Below, one piece after another: positions 19,820-30,663 of a stretch of 64,000 bases of DNA (its first letter is position 1; every line of letters starts with the position of its first letter). The stretch spans positions 244,932 to 308,931 of the forward strand of contig NZ_JH393260.1 of the NCBI RefSeq assembly GCF_000236035.1, given 5' to 3'. Below the pieces are notes generated by a model that saw nothing but the letters and a program-made list of their open reading frames with translations, ran no database searches and was not told the DNA's origin. The position numbers and the translations under genes are program-made. This DNA is from Vreelandella boliviensis LC1 (GTDB lineage: Bacteria; Pseudomonadota; Gammaproteobacteria; Pseudomonadales; Halomonadaceae).

Positions 19820-21208
19820 ATGGTTCGAGTTGCTAAAGGTTTAACGCTGGTGGTGGGGTTAGGGTTATCGGGTCGTGCGATCTGCCGCCATTTAAGCCGC
19901 TTAAATGTGCCTTACATGGTGGCGGATACGCGTGCCGAACCACCAGGCTTGGATGACTTTAAAGCCGCTCATCCGGGGATAGAGATTCACTGCGGCTCGT
20001 TAACGTCGCTGAACCTGCGTGATGTTGAAGAGGTGGTGATTAGCCCCGGGCTTGATCCGAGAATGCCAGGCTTAAAAGAGCTGGCGGATCAGCTAAATCC
20101 TCGTACAGGCGAGCCGATGGTAGTGGGCGAAATTGCCCTGTTCATGCGTGCCGCTAATGCCCCTATTGCTGCTATTACCGGTTCTAATGCCAAATCAACG
20201 GTCACTACGCTGCTGGGAGAAATGGCCGCTGCCGCCGGTATTGATGCGGCGGTGGGCGGAAATCTAGGCACCCCCGCGCTGGATCTGTTGGCCAGCCATC
20301 CCGACGCAGCGCTCTACATTCTTGAGCTTTCAAGTTTTCAGCTTGAGACGACTCCTTATCTCGGTGCGAGCTGTGCGGCCTTCCTGAACTTATCCGAAGA
20401 CCACCTCGATCGTCATGGGGATATGCACGGCTATCGCACCGCAAAACAGCGTATTTTTATCGGTGCTGAGAATGCCGTGGTGAATGCCGATGATCCCCTC
20501 ACGTGGCCTGAACATCCCGTTGAGCAAGTGGCTTACTTTACTCAAGCAGCCCCTAAGGAGGACGAGTGGGGGCTGGCGCTTCACCACGATAAGCTGACGT
20601 TAATGCAGGGCTCCAGCCCTTGGTTGGCCATCGATGAGTTAAAAATGACCGGTCAGCACAACTATCTGAATGCATTGGCCGCCCTGGCCATGGGGCAGGC
20701 GTTGGGCTTTTTGGCTGCGCCCATGTGCAGCGTGTTGCGCGAATTTAAAGGCTTGGAACACCGCAGTGAAGTCATTGCGCAAATTAACGGCGTCACCTGG
20801 GTCAACGACACCAAGGGTACCAACGTCGGCGCTACCTTAGCGGCCATCAATGGTATTGCCGCAACGCTGGAAGGACGTTTAATTCTACTGGCGGGTGGGG
20901 TAGGTAAGGGCGCCGATTTTTCCCCTTTGGCCGAGCCTCTTTCTAAGTGCGCACGACACGTGCTGCTATTCGGGTTGGATGCTCCGCGGCTAGCCGACGC
21001 ATTGATTGCACACGTCAGTATTCAGCAGGTAGAGGGCTTAACCCAGGCGATGCAGGCAGCTTTTGCACTCGCACAGCCAGGAGATTGTGTGCTGCTCTCG
21101 CCCGCATGCGCGAGCCTAGATCAGTTTGCCAACTACCAACAGCGTGGCGAAGTATTTCGCCGTTGGGTGCAGGGCAAAGCATCTCCTACTGCCGGGGAGG
21201 CGCTATGA
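19820..21208 (+). CDS. murD: UDP-MurNAc-L-Ala-D-Glu ligase MurD
   Basis: The 462-residue Mur ligase adds D-glutamate. Its N-terminal domain has LTLVVGLGLSGRAICRHL; the P-loop reads TGSNAKST, with Ala in the place of the Gly of the common TGxNGKST form. Other landmarks are LELSSFQLETT, NLSEDHLDRHG, NDTKGTNVGAT and SPACASLDQF. GTG at 19817 lies one codon before the ATG at 19820 and could equally be the start. It overlaps ftsW by four bases. Confidence 0.95.
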   Translation: MVRVAKGLTLVVGLGLSGRAICRHLSRLNVPYMVADTRAEPPGLDDFKAAHPGIEIHCGSLTSLNLRDVEEVVISPGLDPRMPGLKELADQLNPRTGEPMVVGEIALFMRAANAPIAAITGSNAKSTVTTLLGEMAAAAGIDAAVGGNLGTPALDLLASHPDAALYILELSSFQLETTPYLGASCAAFLNLSEDHLDRHGDMHGYRTAKQRIFIGAENAVVNADDPLTWPEHPVEQVAYFTQAAPKEDEWGLALHHDKLTLMQGSSPWLAIDELKMTGQHNYLNALAALAMGQALGFLAAPMCSVLREFKGLEHRSEVIAQINGVTWVNDTKGTNVGATLAAINGIAATLEGRLILLAGGVGKGADFSPLAEPLSKCARHVLLFGLDAPRLADALIAHVSIQQVEGLTQAMQAAFALAQPGDCVLLSPACASLDQFANYQQRGEVFRRWVQGKASPTAGEAL

Positions 21209-22386
21209 GTCGACTTCAGCGTCTTCGTACGGTGCTTACCACGCGCGATCTGCCCTGCGATATTTGGCTGATCATAGCGGCGGTTGCCTTGGCGGGTTTA
21301 GGTTGGGTGATGGTCAGTTCGGCGTCGATTGGTTTGTTGGAAGATACCTATCACTACTCGCGCCAGCACGGCATATTCCTGGTGCTAGCCATCATGGCCT
21401 GCATATTTATGCTCTGCGTGCCGCTTGAAGTTTGGCGCCAGAATGCAGCCCTGATACTGCTCGTTTCCATTTTTCTATTGGTTTTAGTGCTGATGGTTGG
21501 CCAAGAGATCAATGGCAGTAAGCGCTGGATAGCGCTGCCGGGGCCATTGCCGAGTTTACAGGTCTCGGAATTTGCCAAAGTCGGGCTGATTTTCTACATG
21601 GCGGCATTTATGTCGCGTTTTACCTACGATTTGCGTCGCCGAGCATTCAGCATGTGGCGCCCATTGGCCGTGCTGGCGGTGCCTGCCGGGCTGCTTTTTC
21701 TAGCGCCTGATTTCGGCGGTATGGTGGTCTTTACTATTTGTGTCATTGGAATGTTGATGATGAGCGGTGCTTCGCTCGTGCTGTTGGGGGGAAGCGGTGC
21801 GCTGCTGGGTACTGGGGCCGTGATGATGGTAGTGATTGAGCCCTATCGGCTGGCGCGCTGGACCAGTTTTCTAGACCCCTGGGCCGATCAATTCGCGACC
21901 GGCTACCAGTTAACCCAGGCGTTAATAGCCTTCGGGCGGGGGCATGTCACGGGTACTGGCCTGGGTAACAGTGTGCAAAAATTACACTATCTGCCCGAGG
22001 CGCATACTGACTTTATCTTTGCGGTGATCGCTGAAGAGCTGGGCATGATCGGCGCGATTATCGTCGTGCTGCTGTTCACTCTGTTTATTGCGCGTGCTAT
22101 GTGGGTAGGGCGTAAAGCGGAGCTGGCAGGGCACCTGTTTGGCGCTTATGTAAGCTACGGCATTGGCTTTGTTGTGGCTGCGCAGGCGTTTATTAATATG
22201 GCGGTAAGTTCTGGACTGTTGCCGACCAAAGGGCTAACGCTGCCGTTAATGAGCTATGGCGGCGCCAGCCTGCTAGTCACTGGCATTATGGTCGGGCTGC
22301 TGTTGCGCACAGATGCCGAAACACGTCATCGACCTCGACGCGCGTCCACCCCGTATAAATCCCGACATGAGCCGCGTTTATCGTAA
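21205..22386 (+). CDS. ftsW: Septal peptidoglycan glycosyltransferase FtsW (SEDS family)
   Basis: From ATG 21205 the protein has 393 residues with about ten membrane helices. It polymerises septal glycan from lipid II with FtsI. SEDS signatures are GSKRWIALPGPLPSLQVSEFAK, FTIFAVIAEELG (as read, DFIFAVIAEELGMIG) and the C-terminal TKGLTLPLMSYGGAS segment. An open frame starting at 20947 lies inside murD and is rejected; the ATGA overlap with murD and a GGGGAGG upstream support this start. Confidence 0.96.
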   Translation: MSRLQRLRTVLTTRDLPCDIWLIIAAVALAGLGWVMVSSASIGLLEDTYHYSRQHGIFLVLAIMACIFMLCVPLEVWRQNAALILLVSIFLLVLVLMVGQEINGSKRWIALPGPLPSLQVSEFAKVGLIFYMAAFMSRFTYDLRRRAFSMWRPLAVLAVPAGLLFLAPDFGGMVVFTICVIGMLMMSGASLVLLGGSGALLGTGAVMMVVIEPYRLARWTSFLDPWADQFATGYQLTQALIAFGRGHVTGTGLGNSVQKLHYLPEAHTDFIFAVIAEELGMIGAIIVVLLFTLFIARAMWVGRKAELAGHLFGAYVSYGIGFVVAAQAFINMAVSSGLLPTKGLTLPLMSYGGASLLVTGIMVGLLLRTDAETRHRPRRASTPYKSRHEPRLS

Positions 22387-22419
22387 CGCTATGCCGCTTG
22401 GTGTTATCAGGAGTTTGAT

Positions 22420-23517
22420 GTGACGACTAACGTTAGCCGACGAGTACTTATTATGGCGGGTGGCACTGGGGGCCATGTATTTCCAGCATTGTCACTCGCC
22501 AAAGCTTTGCAGGCGGAACAGGTCGACGTTGAGTGGTTGGGCAGCCCTAGAGGTATTGAAAATCGCCTGGTGCCTGAGGCGGGGATTAGATTACATACGA
22601 TTGCCGTTAGCGGGCTGCGCGGCAACGGTTTAACGGGCTGGCTCAAAGCGCCGCTGAACCTTAGTCGTGCGATCTTGCAGGCGCGTGCCGTCATTCTCGA
22701 CTTCAATCCTCAAGTTGTGGTCGGCTTGGGTGGCTTTGCCAGTGGCCCCGGCGGGTTGGCTGCATGGTTGACGCGCATTCCTTTGGTTATCCATGAGCAG
22801 AACGCCGTGGCAGGCCTGACCAATCGAGTGCTGTCGCGACTGGCCAAGCGTACCTATGCCGCTTTTCCAGAGGCCTTTGGGGCGCGTGCCGACGTCATCG
22901 GCAACCCAGTGCGTGATGATATCGCCGCCTTGGGGAGCTCGCCGCGAGATGAGGAAACGCTCTCTTCCCGGCCTCTACGTTTGTTGGTGGTGGGCGGTTC
23001 GCTAGGCGCTGTCGCGCTTAACGAACGCTTGGCCCCTGCACTGGCTGCACTGCCCATTGAGCGGCGACCCCTGGTGCGCCATCAGGCGGGTAAGTCTCGT
23101 GAAGAGACCACTATTGAAAATTATCAGCAGCACGGCGTCAGCGCTGAGGTTAGCCCCTTTATTGACGATATGGCCGCCGCCTACGAGTGGGCCGACTTAG
23201 TGGTGTGCCGCTCCGGCGCGCTGACAGTCGCGGAGTTGGCAGCTGCGGCTAAGCCAGCGCTGCTGGTGCCGTTTCCCTTTGCTGTCGATGACCATCAGCG
23301 CGTCAACGCCCAGGTGCTAGTCAGGGCGGGGGCTGCCCAGTGCGTTGTTCAATCTGAGCTGACCGTTGAGCGGTTAAGTGAATATTTAAATCAATTGCTC
23401 GTCCCAACCACCCTGGCTTTAATGGCGTCTAAAGCACGCCAGGCCGCCCATTTAGACGCGACGAAGCGATTGGCTGATGGGTGTTTGGCGATGGTGCCGT
23501 TAGGAGACTCTGCGTGA
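22420..23517 (+). CDS. murG: Lipid II synthase MurG (GlcNAc transferase)
   Basis: The 365-residue GT28 glycosyltransferase adds GlcNAc to lipid I on the inner face of the membrane. Motifs: [16 protein letters not shown] near the N-terminus, the [11 protein letters not shown] loop near 105, [16 protein letters not shown] near 127 and the C-terminal [14 protein letters not shown] with [14 protein letters not shown]. The start is GTG, with CAGGAG 7 bases upstream. It overlaps murC by four bases (GTGA). Confidence 0.96.
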   Translation: MTTNVSRRVLIMAGGTGGHVFPALSLAKALQAEQVDVEWLGSPRGIENRLVPEAGIRLHTIAVSGLRGNGLTGWLKAPLNLSRAILQARAVILDFNPQVVVGLGGFASGPGGLAAWLTRIPLVIHEQNAVAGLTNRVLSRLAKRTYAAFPEAFGARADVIGNPVRDDIAALGSSPRDEETLSSRPLRLLVVGGSLGAVALNERLAPALAALPIERRPLVRHQAGKSREETTIENYQQHGVSAEVSPFIDDMAAAYEWADLVVCRSGALTVAELAAAAKPALLVPFPFAVDDHQRVNAQVLVRAGAAQCVVQSELTVERLSEYLNQLLVPTTLALMASKARQAAHLDATKRLADGCLAMVPLGDSA

Positions 23518-24980
23518 TCGATTCAGATAAAACCATGACACCCTCACGTACTACCGTTGGCCCTGGCATGCGTCGGATTCGGCGGCTCCATTTTGTCGGT
23601 ATTGGTGGCGCTGGTATGTGTGGTATTGCAGAGGTGCTGGCTAACCAGGGCTATACCGTTAGTGGCAGTGATGTCAAAAGCTCTTCGGTTGTGGAGCGGC
23701 TGCGTCAATGCGGCGTCTGTGTAGCGATCGGCCATGCCGAGGTTAATGTGGAAGGTGCCGATGTGGTGGTGGTGTCCAGTGCGATTGATGAAACCAATCC
23801 AGAAATACGCTGGGCCCATGAGCATCGTGTACCGGTGGTACGTCGGGCTGAGATGCTCGCTGAGCTAATGCGTTTTCGTCACGGCATCGCCGTAGCTGGC
23901 ACTCATGGCAAAACCACGACGACCAGCTTGACGGCAACACTGCTGGCCGAAGGAGGGCTTGATCCCACCTTTGTGATTGGCGGCAAGCTGACTAGTGCCG
24001 GTGCCAATGCCCGCTTAGGTGAAGGCGATTATTTAGTTGCCGAAGCCGATGAGTCCGATGCATCGTTTTTGCACTTACAGCCGATGGTGTCGATTGTTAC
24101 CAATATCGATGCTGACCATATGGCGACCTATGGCGGTGACTTTGAGCGGCTAAAAAGTACCTTTATCGAATTTCTGCACAACTTGCCATTTTATGGCTTA
24201 GCGGTGCTGTGTATCGATGACCCCCATGTGCGCGTGCTTTGCGACCAAGTGAAGCGACAGTTCGTGACCTATGGGTTTGATAGCGATGCCGATTACCGGA
24301 TTGTTGATTTTGCCCAGCGTGGCGGTGAAGTGTCGTTCACCGCGTTACGCCCTGGTGGCGCCGTGCCGTTAGACGTACGTTTGGCCATGCCGGGTCGCCA
24401 CAATGCCTTGAACGCCATGGCGGCGATTGTGGTGGCTACCGATGCAGGCGTGAGTGATAGCGCTATCCTGAGCGGTCTGGCAGGTTTCGCCGGTGTTGGT
24501 CGCCGTTTCCAGGTGCATGGTAATTTCCCTGCACCCCATGGGGGCGACGACATCATGCTAGTGGATGATTATGGTCATCATCCCCGTGAAGTTGACATGG
24601 TTATTCAGGCGATTCGCGCCGGATGGCCGGATCGTCGTTTGGTTATGCTTTATCAGCCCCATCGCTATAGCCGAACCCGTGATTTGTACGAAGATTTTGT
24701 AAGAGTGCTTTCTCAAGTTGATACGCTTGTGCTGCTAGATGTATACAGCGCCGGTGAAGCGGTTATTCCTGGTGCAGAGGGGCGCACCTTGGCGGGTTCT
24801 ATTCGTCAACGCGGCGAAGTCGATCCGCTGTTTGTCGAGCACAAACATGAATTGCCTGCGCTGTTAACCAACGTATTACGTCCAGGCGATATTTTAATTA
24901 CCCAGGGCGCCGGTGATGTGGGGGGGATTTCCCTGCGCCTGGCACAGGCAAAGCTAGCGATGAACGAGGTGGACCTGTGA
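23514..24980 (+). CDS. murC: UDP-MurNAc-L-alanine ligase MurC
   Basis: From GTG 23514 the ligase has 488 residues. It adds L-Ala to UDP-MurNAc, the product of MurB, also encoded in this window. Motifs: [18 protein letters not shown]-loop GTHGKTTT near residue 128, [12 protein letters not shown] and [13 protein letters not shown] 23514 is chosen over ATG 23535 because TAGGAG lies 8 bases upstream and the GTGA overlaps the murG stop. The end overlaps ddl by four bases in the same manner. Confidence 0.95.
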   Translation: MIDSDKTMTPSRTTVGPGMRRIRRLHFVGIGGAGMCGIAEVLANQGYTVSGSDVKSSSVVERLRQCGVCVAIGHAEVNVEGADVVVVSSAIDETNPEIRWAHEHRVPVVRRAEMLAELMRFRHGIAVAGTHGKTTTTSLTATLLAEGGLDPTFVIGGKLTSAGANARLGEGDYLVAEADESDASFLHLQPMVSIVTNIDADHMATYGGDFERLKSTFIEFLHNLPFYGLAVLCIDDPHVRVLCDQVKRQFVTYGFDSDADYRIVDFAQRGGEVSFTALRPGGAVPLDVRLAMPGRHNALNAMAAIVVATDAGVSDSAILSGLAGFAGVGRRFQVHGNFPAPHGGDDIMLVDDYGHHPREVDMVIQAIRAGWPDRRLVMLYQPHRYSRTRDLYEDFVRVLSQVDTLVLLDVYSAGEAVIPGAEGRTLAGSIRQRGEVDPLFVEHKHELPALLTNVLRPGDILITQGAGDVGGISLRLAQAKLAMNEVDL

Positions 24981-25918
24981 GCGTTGACGTCACCCCCCCC
25001 CAGCCTGTTGGCAAAGTCGTTGTCGTTTACGGCGGCACCTCCGCTGAACGCGAGGTGTCGCTTAAAAGCGGTGCGGCTGTGCTTGAAGCGCTGCAGCGTA
25101 AAGGTGTCAATGCCAGTGGCTATGATCCCCGTGACAACGGCTTGGTAGGTTTAGAGAAAATGGCTCCCACCGTGGTTTTTGTTGCCCTGCATGGCCGCGG
25201 CGGTGAAGACGGCACCTTGCAGGGAGCTTTGGAATTGCTCGGTATTCCTTATACCGGCAGTGGGGTGCTCGCTTCGGCGTTGGGGATGGATAAGCAACGC
25301 ACCAAGCAGGTATGGAGCGCGGTTGGGCTCCCCACCCCCGAAAGCATTATGTTAGAGGCGACGGCGGAGTGGTCAGCCGTGGTTGAGCAACTTGGCCTGC
25401 CGCTGATTGTGAAGCCTGTGCATGAGGGTTCGACGCTGGGCATTAGCATCGTGAAAAGCCAGGCAGCGCTTGAAGCGGCCTATCATGAGGCCGCCCAATT
25501 CGATGCCCGCGTTATGGCAGAGCGCTTTGTCGTGGGTGACGAATATACCGTTGCGCTGCTAGGCGATCAGGTGCTACCAGCGATTCGAGTTGAAGTGCCC
25601 GGAGGTTTCTATGACTACGAAGCCAAATACATCGCTAATACTACCCAGTACCATTTGCCCTGTGGCTTGTCGGCGCAAGAGGAGGCTGAGCTTGCATTGC
25701 TCTGCCAGCAGGCGTTTGCCGCTATCGGCGGAGTAGGCTGGGGTCGGGTTGATGTCATGCGCGATAACGAAGGGCGTTTTTGGCTGTTGGAAGTCAATAC
25801 GGTGCCTGGCATGACCGATCATAGTTTAGTACCTCAAGCGGCGGCTCATGCGGGCATAAGCTTTGATGAACTGGTGCTGCAAATACTCAATACAGCAGGC
25901 GAGCAGTTCACAGCATGA
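24977..25918 (+). CDS. ddlB: D-alanine-D-alanine ligase
   Basis: The 313-residue ATP-grasp ligase makes the D-Ala-D-Ala used by MurF. Visible parts: [18 protein letters not shown] at the N-terminus, [14 protein letters not shown] near residue 72, [16 protein letters not shown] near 145 and the C-terminal [14 protein letters not shown]. The start is GTG overlapping the murC stop (GTGA), as at several junctions of this cluster. The gap to ftsQ (40 bp) holds a short repeated motif. Confidence 0.95.
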   Translation: MSVDVTPPQPVGKVVVVYGGTSAEREVSLKSGAAVLEALQRKGVNASGYDPRDNGLVGLEKMAPTVVFVALHGRGGEDGTLQGALELLGIPYTGSGVLASALGMDKQRTKQVWSAVGLPTPESIMLEATAEWSAVVEQLGLPLIVKPVHEGSTLGISIVKSQAALEAAYHEAAQFDARVMAERFVVGDEYTVALLGDQVLPAIRVEVPGGFYDYEAKYIANTTQYHLPCGLSAQEEAELALLCQQAFAAIGGVGWGRVDVMRDNEGRFWLLEVNTVPGMTDHSLVPQAAAHAGISFDELVLQILNTAGEQFTA

Positions 25919-25923
25919 CTAAT

Positions 25924-25966
25924 GACTTATTTAAAAGTGGCTTTTTAAAAAGTGTCTTATGAAAAG
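25924..25966. repeat. Degenerate 15-16 bp tandem units at the ftsQ start
   Basis: Units GACTTATTTAAAAGTG (25924-25939), GCTTTTTAAAAAGTG (25940-25954) and a weaker TCTTATGAAAAG (25955-25966) follow one another; the third carries the ftsQ start codon. Confidence 0.5.
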
Positions 25967-26672
25967 GCGTAATGCTTGGTTGGGAATTCTCCTGCTGGCG
26001 CTGCTCATGGGAGCAGGTGGGCGTGCGCTTTGGCTGTGGCTAGATCGTCCGATTGAGCGGGTGTCTATTCGCGGCGAATGGGAGTACGTCAGCGCTGATT
26101 ACCTGCGTACACAGTTGGCACCTCTAGTGGTCAATGCTACTTGGCTGTCGGCAGATCTTGGTGATCTGCGTGACCGGGCACTGCAGGTGGGCTGGTTAAA
26201 CGAAGTTCGTATTTCCCGTGAGTGGCCCAACGCACTGGTGTTTGAGCTCATCGAACAGCAGCCTGTCGCGCGCTGGAATGATGATTTTCTACTGAACCCT
26301 GAAGGCGAACCTTTTGCTTTTGCGCCATTATCACCACCTTCTGGTTTACCTGATCTAGCAGGCCCTGGAGGTAGCAGTGAAGAAGTGTTGGACTATTACC
26401 ATCGGCTAAAACATCACTTTGAACAGTTATCACTAAATCTTACCCAGCTTCGTTTAGAACCACGTGGTGCCTGGCGGCTGCAATTAAATGATGGCGCTTG
26501 GGTGATGTTAGGTCGGCGGCAGCATGAAGTACGCTTGGCGCGTTTATCGGCTTCATGGCAACGGGAGCTGTCTACTCTTGGCGAGCAGATTCGCTATATT
26601 GATCTACGCTACCCTAATGGTGTTGCTGTTGCGTGGCATGGAGAAAGTGAATTTGCGGTGCAAGATGAGTAA
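25959..26672 (+). CDS. ftsQ: Cell division protein FtsQ
   Basis: The 237-residue protein has a short cytoplasmic part MKRRNAW, a membrane segment (about residues 8-29), a POTRA domain (about 33-105, with IERVSIRGEWEYV and WLNEVRISREWPNALVFELIEQQPVARW) and a beta domain to the end. FtsQ recruits FtsL and FtsB to the septum. It is shorter than many FtsQ proteins but complete. No strong Shine-Dalgarno is visible. Unlike most gammaproteobacteria, it does not run into ftsA. Confidence 0.93.
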   Translation: MKRRNAWLGILLLALLMGAGGRALWLWLDRPIERVSIRGEWEYVSADYLRTQLAPLVVNATWLSADLGDLRDRALQVGWLNEVRISREWPNALVFELIEQQPVARWNDDFLLNPEGEPFAFAPLSPPSGLPDLAGPGGSSEEVLDYYHRLKHHFEQLSLNLTQLRLEPRGAWRLQLNDGAWVMLGRRQHEVRLARLSASWQRELSTLGEQIRYIDLRYPNGVAVAWHGESEFAVQDE

Positions 26673-26986
26673 CTGTTCTATTACTTGATGCAAATAAGGT
26701 GTAAAAGTGAGTGTCTGCCAGCGTTGAAAAAAGCCAGTAATCGGCTTTAAATTGCTTCCAAAGCCTATTATTGTGAGTATGTACTAGTCGTATTGCGGCT
26801 ATTGTTTCTATACTATGGGCCTGACACGAGTTAAATAGTTATTAATTTCGACTATTAGCACTTAGTGAGTATCTCAGAAACAGCACTGATTATTTTGGGT
26901 AGCACGCTTTCAATGTTAAGCGTTGGATTAAGCGTTACCCTATTTATATTTATTTTTAACAATGACGCAAGGAGATTTCCCGACTC
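26673..26986 (+). other. 314-bp AT-rich gap between ftsQ and ftsA
   Basis: It holds a small terminator-like hairpin (26729-26750), a TATACT hexamer at 26809-26814 that could be a -10 element without a good -35, and the GCAAGGAG Shine-Dalgarno of ftsA. A GTG-started 64-codon frame (26865-27059) encodes a hydrophobic stretch but lacks a Shine-Dalgarno and runs into ftsA; it is not called as a gene. Confidence 0.7.
26729..26750 (+). terminator. Weak terminator-like hairpin after ftsQ
   Basis: AAAGCC (26730-26735) pairs with GGCTTT (26743-26748) around a 7-nt loop, with A-rich and T/A-rich flanks. Short stem and poor U-tail make this tentative. Confidence 0.35.
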
Positions 26987-28276
26987 ATGGCAGGCTCACC
27001 CAACGCATCCAATATGGTGGTCGGGCTGGACATTGGAACGTCCAAGGTCGTCGCGATAGTCGGTCAACCTACCGATGATGGCGGAATTGAAATTGCGGGT
27101 ATTGGTTCACATCCTTCGCGTGGCATGAAGCGTGGCGTGGTGATCAATATTGAATCAACGGTGCAGTCTATCCAGCGCGCCGTTGAAGAAGCCGAATTGA
27201 TGGCTGGCTGTGATATTCACTCGGTATACGTTGGCGTTGCAGGCAGTCATATTAGTTCAATGAACTCTGATGGCGTTGTGGCTATCAAAGAGCGCGAAGT
27301 AACGTCCTCCGATATTGAACGCGTGATTGATTCCGCACGAGCGCGCGCCATTTCAGAAGGCCAGCGTGTCCTGCATGTGCTGCCGCAGGAGTTCTCCATT
27401 GATGCTCAAGGCGGCATACGTGAGCCCCTGGGCATGTCCGGAGTGCGCTTGGAAGCACAGGTGCACTTAGTGACAGCGGCATTAAACGCGGTGCAAAATA
27501 TCGAAAAGTGTGTGCGCCGCTGTGGTTTAGAAGTTGATGCTATTATCTTAGAGCAGCTAGCCTCAAGCATGGCCGTGCTTACTGAAGATGAGCGTGAGCT
27601 AGGCGTCTGCATGGTAGATATCGGTGGCGGAACTACTGATATGGCTATTTTCAGCGAAGGCGCCATACGCCACACGGCAGTCATTCCTATCGCGGGAGAC
27701 CAAGTCACTAACGATATTGCCATGGCGCTGCGAACACCCACGCAGCATGCTGAAGAGATTAAAGTTAAATACGCCTGCGCGCTAACGCATTTAGCGGCAA
27801 GCGATGAAATGATTAAAGTACCTAGCGTAGGTGATCGTCCTGCGCGGGATCTATCGCGTCAAGCGCTCGCTGAAGTGGTAGAACCACGCTATGAAGAGCT
27901 ATTTACGCTAGTGAGAGACGAATTGCGCCGTAGTGGCTATGAAGACATGGTGGCTGCTGGGATAGTACTTACCGGTGGTACCTCGCGCATGGAGGGGGTT
28001 AGCGAATTGGCAGAAGAGATTTTCCATATGCCCGTTCGTATCGCATGTCCGCAGAATGTAAGAGGTTTGGCGGACGTCGTTTGTAACCCCATTTATGCGA
28101 CAGGCGTTGGTCTGCTGCATTATGCCTTGCAGGAAACGCGTCATGGGCAAGGTCTAAGAAGCCACGGGGGAGTGGTTGCAGCCCATAAGGGCCGCAACGA
28201 GCTTGCCCGGCGTGATATCAAGGAAGACCATTCGGCGCTGGCAAGAATTAAAGGCTGGTTCAAAGGAAATTTCTGA
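26987..28276 (+). CDS. ftsA: Cell division protein FtsA (actin-like membrane tether)
   Basis: The 429-residue actin-fold ATPase anchors FtsZ to the membrane. Seen: the phosphate-1 loop [16 protein letters not shown] near residue 6, the 1C subdomain, [14 protein letters not shown] near 207, [14 protein letters not shown] near 325 and the C-terminal amphipathic helix [17 protein letters not shown] lies about 12 bases before the ATG. ftsZ begins 34 bp downstream. The 314-bp gap upstream implies its own promoter. Confidence 0.97.
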   Translation: MAGSPNASNMVVGLDIGTSKVVAIVGQPTDDGGIEIAGIGSHPSRGMKRGVVINIESTVQSIQRAVEEAELMAGCDIHSVYVGVAGSHISSMNSDGVVAIKEREVTSSDIERVIDSARARAISEGQRVLHVLPQEFSIDAQGGIREPLGMSGVRLEAQVHLVTAALNAVQNIEKCVRRCGLEVDAIILEQLASSMAVLTEDERELGVCMVDIGGGTTDMAIFSEGAIRHTAVIPIAGDQVTNDIAMALRTPTQHAEEIKVKYACALTHLAASDEMIKVPSVGDRPARDLSRQALAEVVEPRYEELFTLVRDELRRSGYEDMVAAGIVLTGGTSRMEGVSELAEEIFHMPVRIACPQNVRGLADVVCNPIYATGVGLLHYALQETRHGQGLRSHGGVVAAHKGRNELARRDIKEDHSALARIKGWFKGNF

Positions 28277-28310
28277 CAGGGCCGCAAGCGCGGTTCAGGA
28301 GACGGGGCTT

Positions 28311-29486
28311 ATGTTCGAATTGGTAGATAACGCACCCTCGAGCAGTGCGGTCATCAAAGTGGTTGGCGTTGGCGGCGGTGGCGGCAATGCTGTTAACCAC
28401 ATGGTCGAAAGCAATATTGAAGGCGTTGAGTTTATCTGCGCCAACACGGATGCCCAGGCATTAAAGCGCGTATCGGCGAAAACGATATTGCAGCTAGGCG
28501 CTGAAATCACTAAAGGATTAGGCGCAGGTGCCAATCCCGACGTGGGTCGCCAGGCGGCAATGGAAGACCGTGAGCGTATTGCTGAGTTGTTGGTGGGTGC
28601 TGACATGGTATTCATTACTGCCGGTATGGGCGGTGGTACGGGCACCGGAGGTGCGCCAGTTGTCGCTCAGGTCGCCAAAGAGCTGGGGATACTCACCGTT
28701 GCCGTGGTAACACGCCCCTTCCCCTTTGAAGGGCCAAAGCGTATGCGCGCTGCTGAAGAGGGTATGAAAGAGCTCTCTGAGCACGTTGATTCGCTGATCA
28801 CTATCCCCAACGAAAAGCTGCTTTCCGTGTTGGGTAAGAACGCAACGTTACTGACGGCCTTCAGTGCGGCTAACGATGTGCTGCTGGGTGCAGTTCAAGG
28901 TATCGCAGAGCTGATTACCAGCCCGGGTATCATCAACGTTGACTTTGCTGACGTGCGAACCGTCATGTCTGAAATGGGCATGGCGATGATGGGTACCGGT
29001 GGGGCGACGGGCGAAAATCGTGCTCGTGAAGCGGCTGAGAAGGCCATCCGCAGCCCGCTGCTGGAAGATATTGATCTTCACGGCGCACGCGGTATCTTGG
29101 TCAATATCACTGCTGGTCCAGATTTGTCGATCGGTGAGTTCAATGATGTGGGGGCTACAGTTCAAGAGTTTGCTTCTCCGGATGCCACTATCGTAGTAGG
29201 CACCTCCATTGATATGGAAATGTCCGACGAACTGCGTGTCACCGTTGTTGCCGCTGGCTTAGATGGGCAAAAACCTAAAGCAGCCGCGCGTGAGCCAGCG
29301 CGTCGTTCAGCGGCGGAATCCTCTGATTACCGCAAGTTGCAACAGCCAACAGTGATGCGTCAGCAGGCAACCGCACGCGCTGAAGCACCTGAAACAGCCG
29401 CTAAACCTCGTCCTGAAAAGCGTCGCGCTTCTGAAGCCGATGACTATCTGGACATCCCCGCGTTTCTACGCCGCCAGGCGGATTGA
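28311..29486 (+). CDS. ftsZ: Cell division GTPase FtsZ
   Basis: From ATG 28311 the tubulin homologue has 391 residues. The GTP-binding GGGTGTG is at 107-113, the T7 loop [11 protein letters not shown] is near 205, then a variable linker (about 320-375). The conserved C-terminal peptide [13 protein letters not shown] binds FtsA and other partners. A frame reaching back to 28176 lies inside ftsA and is rejected. TCAGGAGA precedes the start. Confidence 0.98.
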   Translation: MFELVDNAPSSSAVIKVVGVGGGGGNAVNHMVESNIEGVEFICANTDAQALKRVSAKTILQLGAEITKGLGAGANPDVGRQAAMEDRERIAELLVGADMVFITAGMGGGTGTGGAPVVAQVAKELGILTVAVVTRPFPFEGPKRMRAAEEGMKELSEHVDSLITIPNEKLLSVLGKNATLLTAFSAANDVLLGAVQGIAELITSPGIINVDFADVRTVMSEMGMAMMGTGGATGENRAREAAEKAIRSPLLEDIDLHGARGILVNITAGPDLSIGEFNDVGATVQEFASPDATIVVGTSIDMEMSDELRVTVVAAGLDGQKPKAAAREPARRSAAESSDYRKLQQPTVMRQQATARAEAPETAAKPRPEKRRASEADDYLDIPAFLRRQAD

Positions 29487-29509
29487 TTCTCGAAATCAGG
29501 CTCATTGCA

Positions 29510-29552
29510 ACAGCGAGCGAGCGTTTTATTGGCTAAAACGCTCGCTTGCTGT
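29510..29552. terminator. Long hairpin after ftsZ, possible terminator or processing site
   Basis: Arms 29510-29528 and 29534-29552 are 19 nt long, with one G-U type mismatch, around a TTGGC loop. The T-run lies inside the stem rather than after it, so termination is not certain; partial read-through into lpxC is possible. Confidence 0.55.
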
Positions 29553-29620
29553 TAAAGTGAACACTGTTTGATAACTTTTCCCCTGCGGTTATTACCGTCA
29601 TAAGAGCTCGGCTACTATTC

Positions 29621-30532
29621 ATGATCAGACAACGCACCCTACAAAACGTCATTCGTGCCACCGGAGTGGGCCTGCATTCAGGCAAAAAAGTCCATCTAGC
29701 TCTGCGTCCGGCGCCGGCCAATACTGGGATTGTGTTTGTTAGAACCGATCTGGATCCCGTTGTGCACGTACCTGCACGGGCAGAATTGGTCGAAGATACC
29801 AAATTATGCACTGCTCTAGTCTTTAACGGGGTCAAAGTAGCTACCGTTGAGCACCTGATGTCAGCATTTGCTGGGCTGGGTATCGACAACGCCTATGTGG
29901 ATGTAAGCGAACCTGAAGTGCCCATTATGGATGGTAGCGCGAGTCCGTTTGTTTTCTTGATTCAGTCAGCGGGTATTTTGGAGCAGGATGCTGCGAAGAA
30001 ATTTATTCGTATCAAGCATCGTGTGGCGGTGACCGATGGTGACAAAGAGGCTGTTTTCTTACCCCATCAAGGGTTCAAAGTCTCCTTTGCAATCGACTTT
30101 GATCACCCTGTTTTTGAGCAGCAAAAGCAGACCGCACTAATCGATTTCTCGACCACGTCTTTCGTCAAAGAAGTCTCCCGCGCGCGTACCTTTGGATTTA
30201 TGCGTGATTTAGAGTTTTTACGCTCTAACAACCTAGCGCTAGGCGGAAGTTTAGATAACGCCATTGTGGTGGATGATTACCGCATTGTTAATGAAGGCGG
30301 ACTACGCTACGAAGATGAGTTTGTTAAGCATAAAGTGTTAGATGCTATCGGAGATCTGTATCAATTGGGTTATAGCCTGATCGGGGAGTTCCGTGGGGTG
30401 AAGTCTGGTCACGCGCTCAACAACCAGCTGTGTCGCGAATTGATGGCGCAGCCCGATGCTTATGAAATTATCACCTTTGAAGAAGACAAAGCGGTGGCGC
30501 CGATCTCTTATGCTGCGCCCGCCATGGCCTGA
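29621..30532 (+). CDS. lpxC: UDP-3-O-acyl-N-acetylglucosamine deacetylase LpxC
   Basis: The 303-residue zinc deacetylase catalyses the committed step of lipid A synthesis. Zinc ligands are expected at His78 (TVEHLMSAF) and in [11 protein letters not shown] near 237-241; the [13 protein letters not shown] [12 protein letters not shown] and the C-terminal [10 protein letters not shown] are typical. It ends the dcw-associated block, as in E. coli and Pseudomonas. E. coli LpxC is degraded by FtsH through its C-terminus; here the tail reads ISYAAPAMA. Confidence 0.97.
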   Translation: MIRQRTLQNVIRATGVGLHSGKKVHLALRPAPANTGIVFVRTDLDPVVHVPARAELVEDTKLCTALVFNGVKVATVEHLMSAFAGLGIDNAYVDVSEPEVPIMDGSASPFVFLIQSAGILEQDAAKKFIRIKHRVAVTDGDKEAVFLPHQGFKVSFAIDFDHPVFEQQKQTALIDFSTTSFVKEVSRARTFGFMRDLEFLRSNNLALGGSLDNAIVVDDYRIVNEGGLRYEDEFVKHKVLDAIGDLYQLGYSLIGEFRGVKSGHALNNQLCRELMAQPDAYEIITFEEDKAVAPISYAAPAMA

Positions 30533-30579
30533 TTTAGCACTGGCCTATTATTTTATATTAGTACTTTGTCTTGATTAAT

Positions 30580-30607
30580 AAAGCATCGCCTAGGCGGTGC
30601 TTTATGC
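30580..30607 (+). terminator. Intrinsic terminator after lpxC
   Basis: AAAGCATCGCC (30580-30590) pairs with GGCGGTGCTTT (30593-30603) with one G-U pair; the effective loop is CTAG, followed by TATGCTTTT. It lies between convergent lpxC and dciA and could serve both. Confidence 0.65.
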
Positions 30608-30663
30608 TTTTAAGACTATGGCGGTATAGTGGAGCCTGTTTGGATGAGAAAACAGTGTGCCCG

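Noticed and set aside
26865..27059. GTG-started 64-codon frame with a hydrophobic segment before ftsA
   Set aside because: No Shine-Dalgarno, AT-rich spacer composition and a 73-bp overlap with ftsA. Kept only as a point to test.
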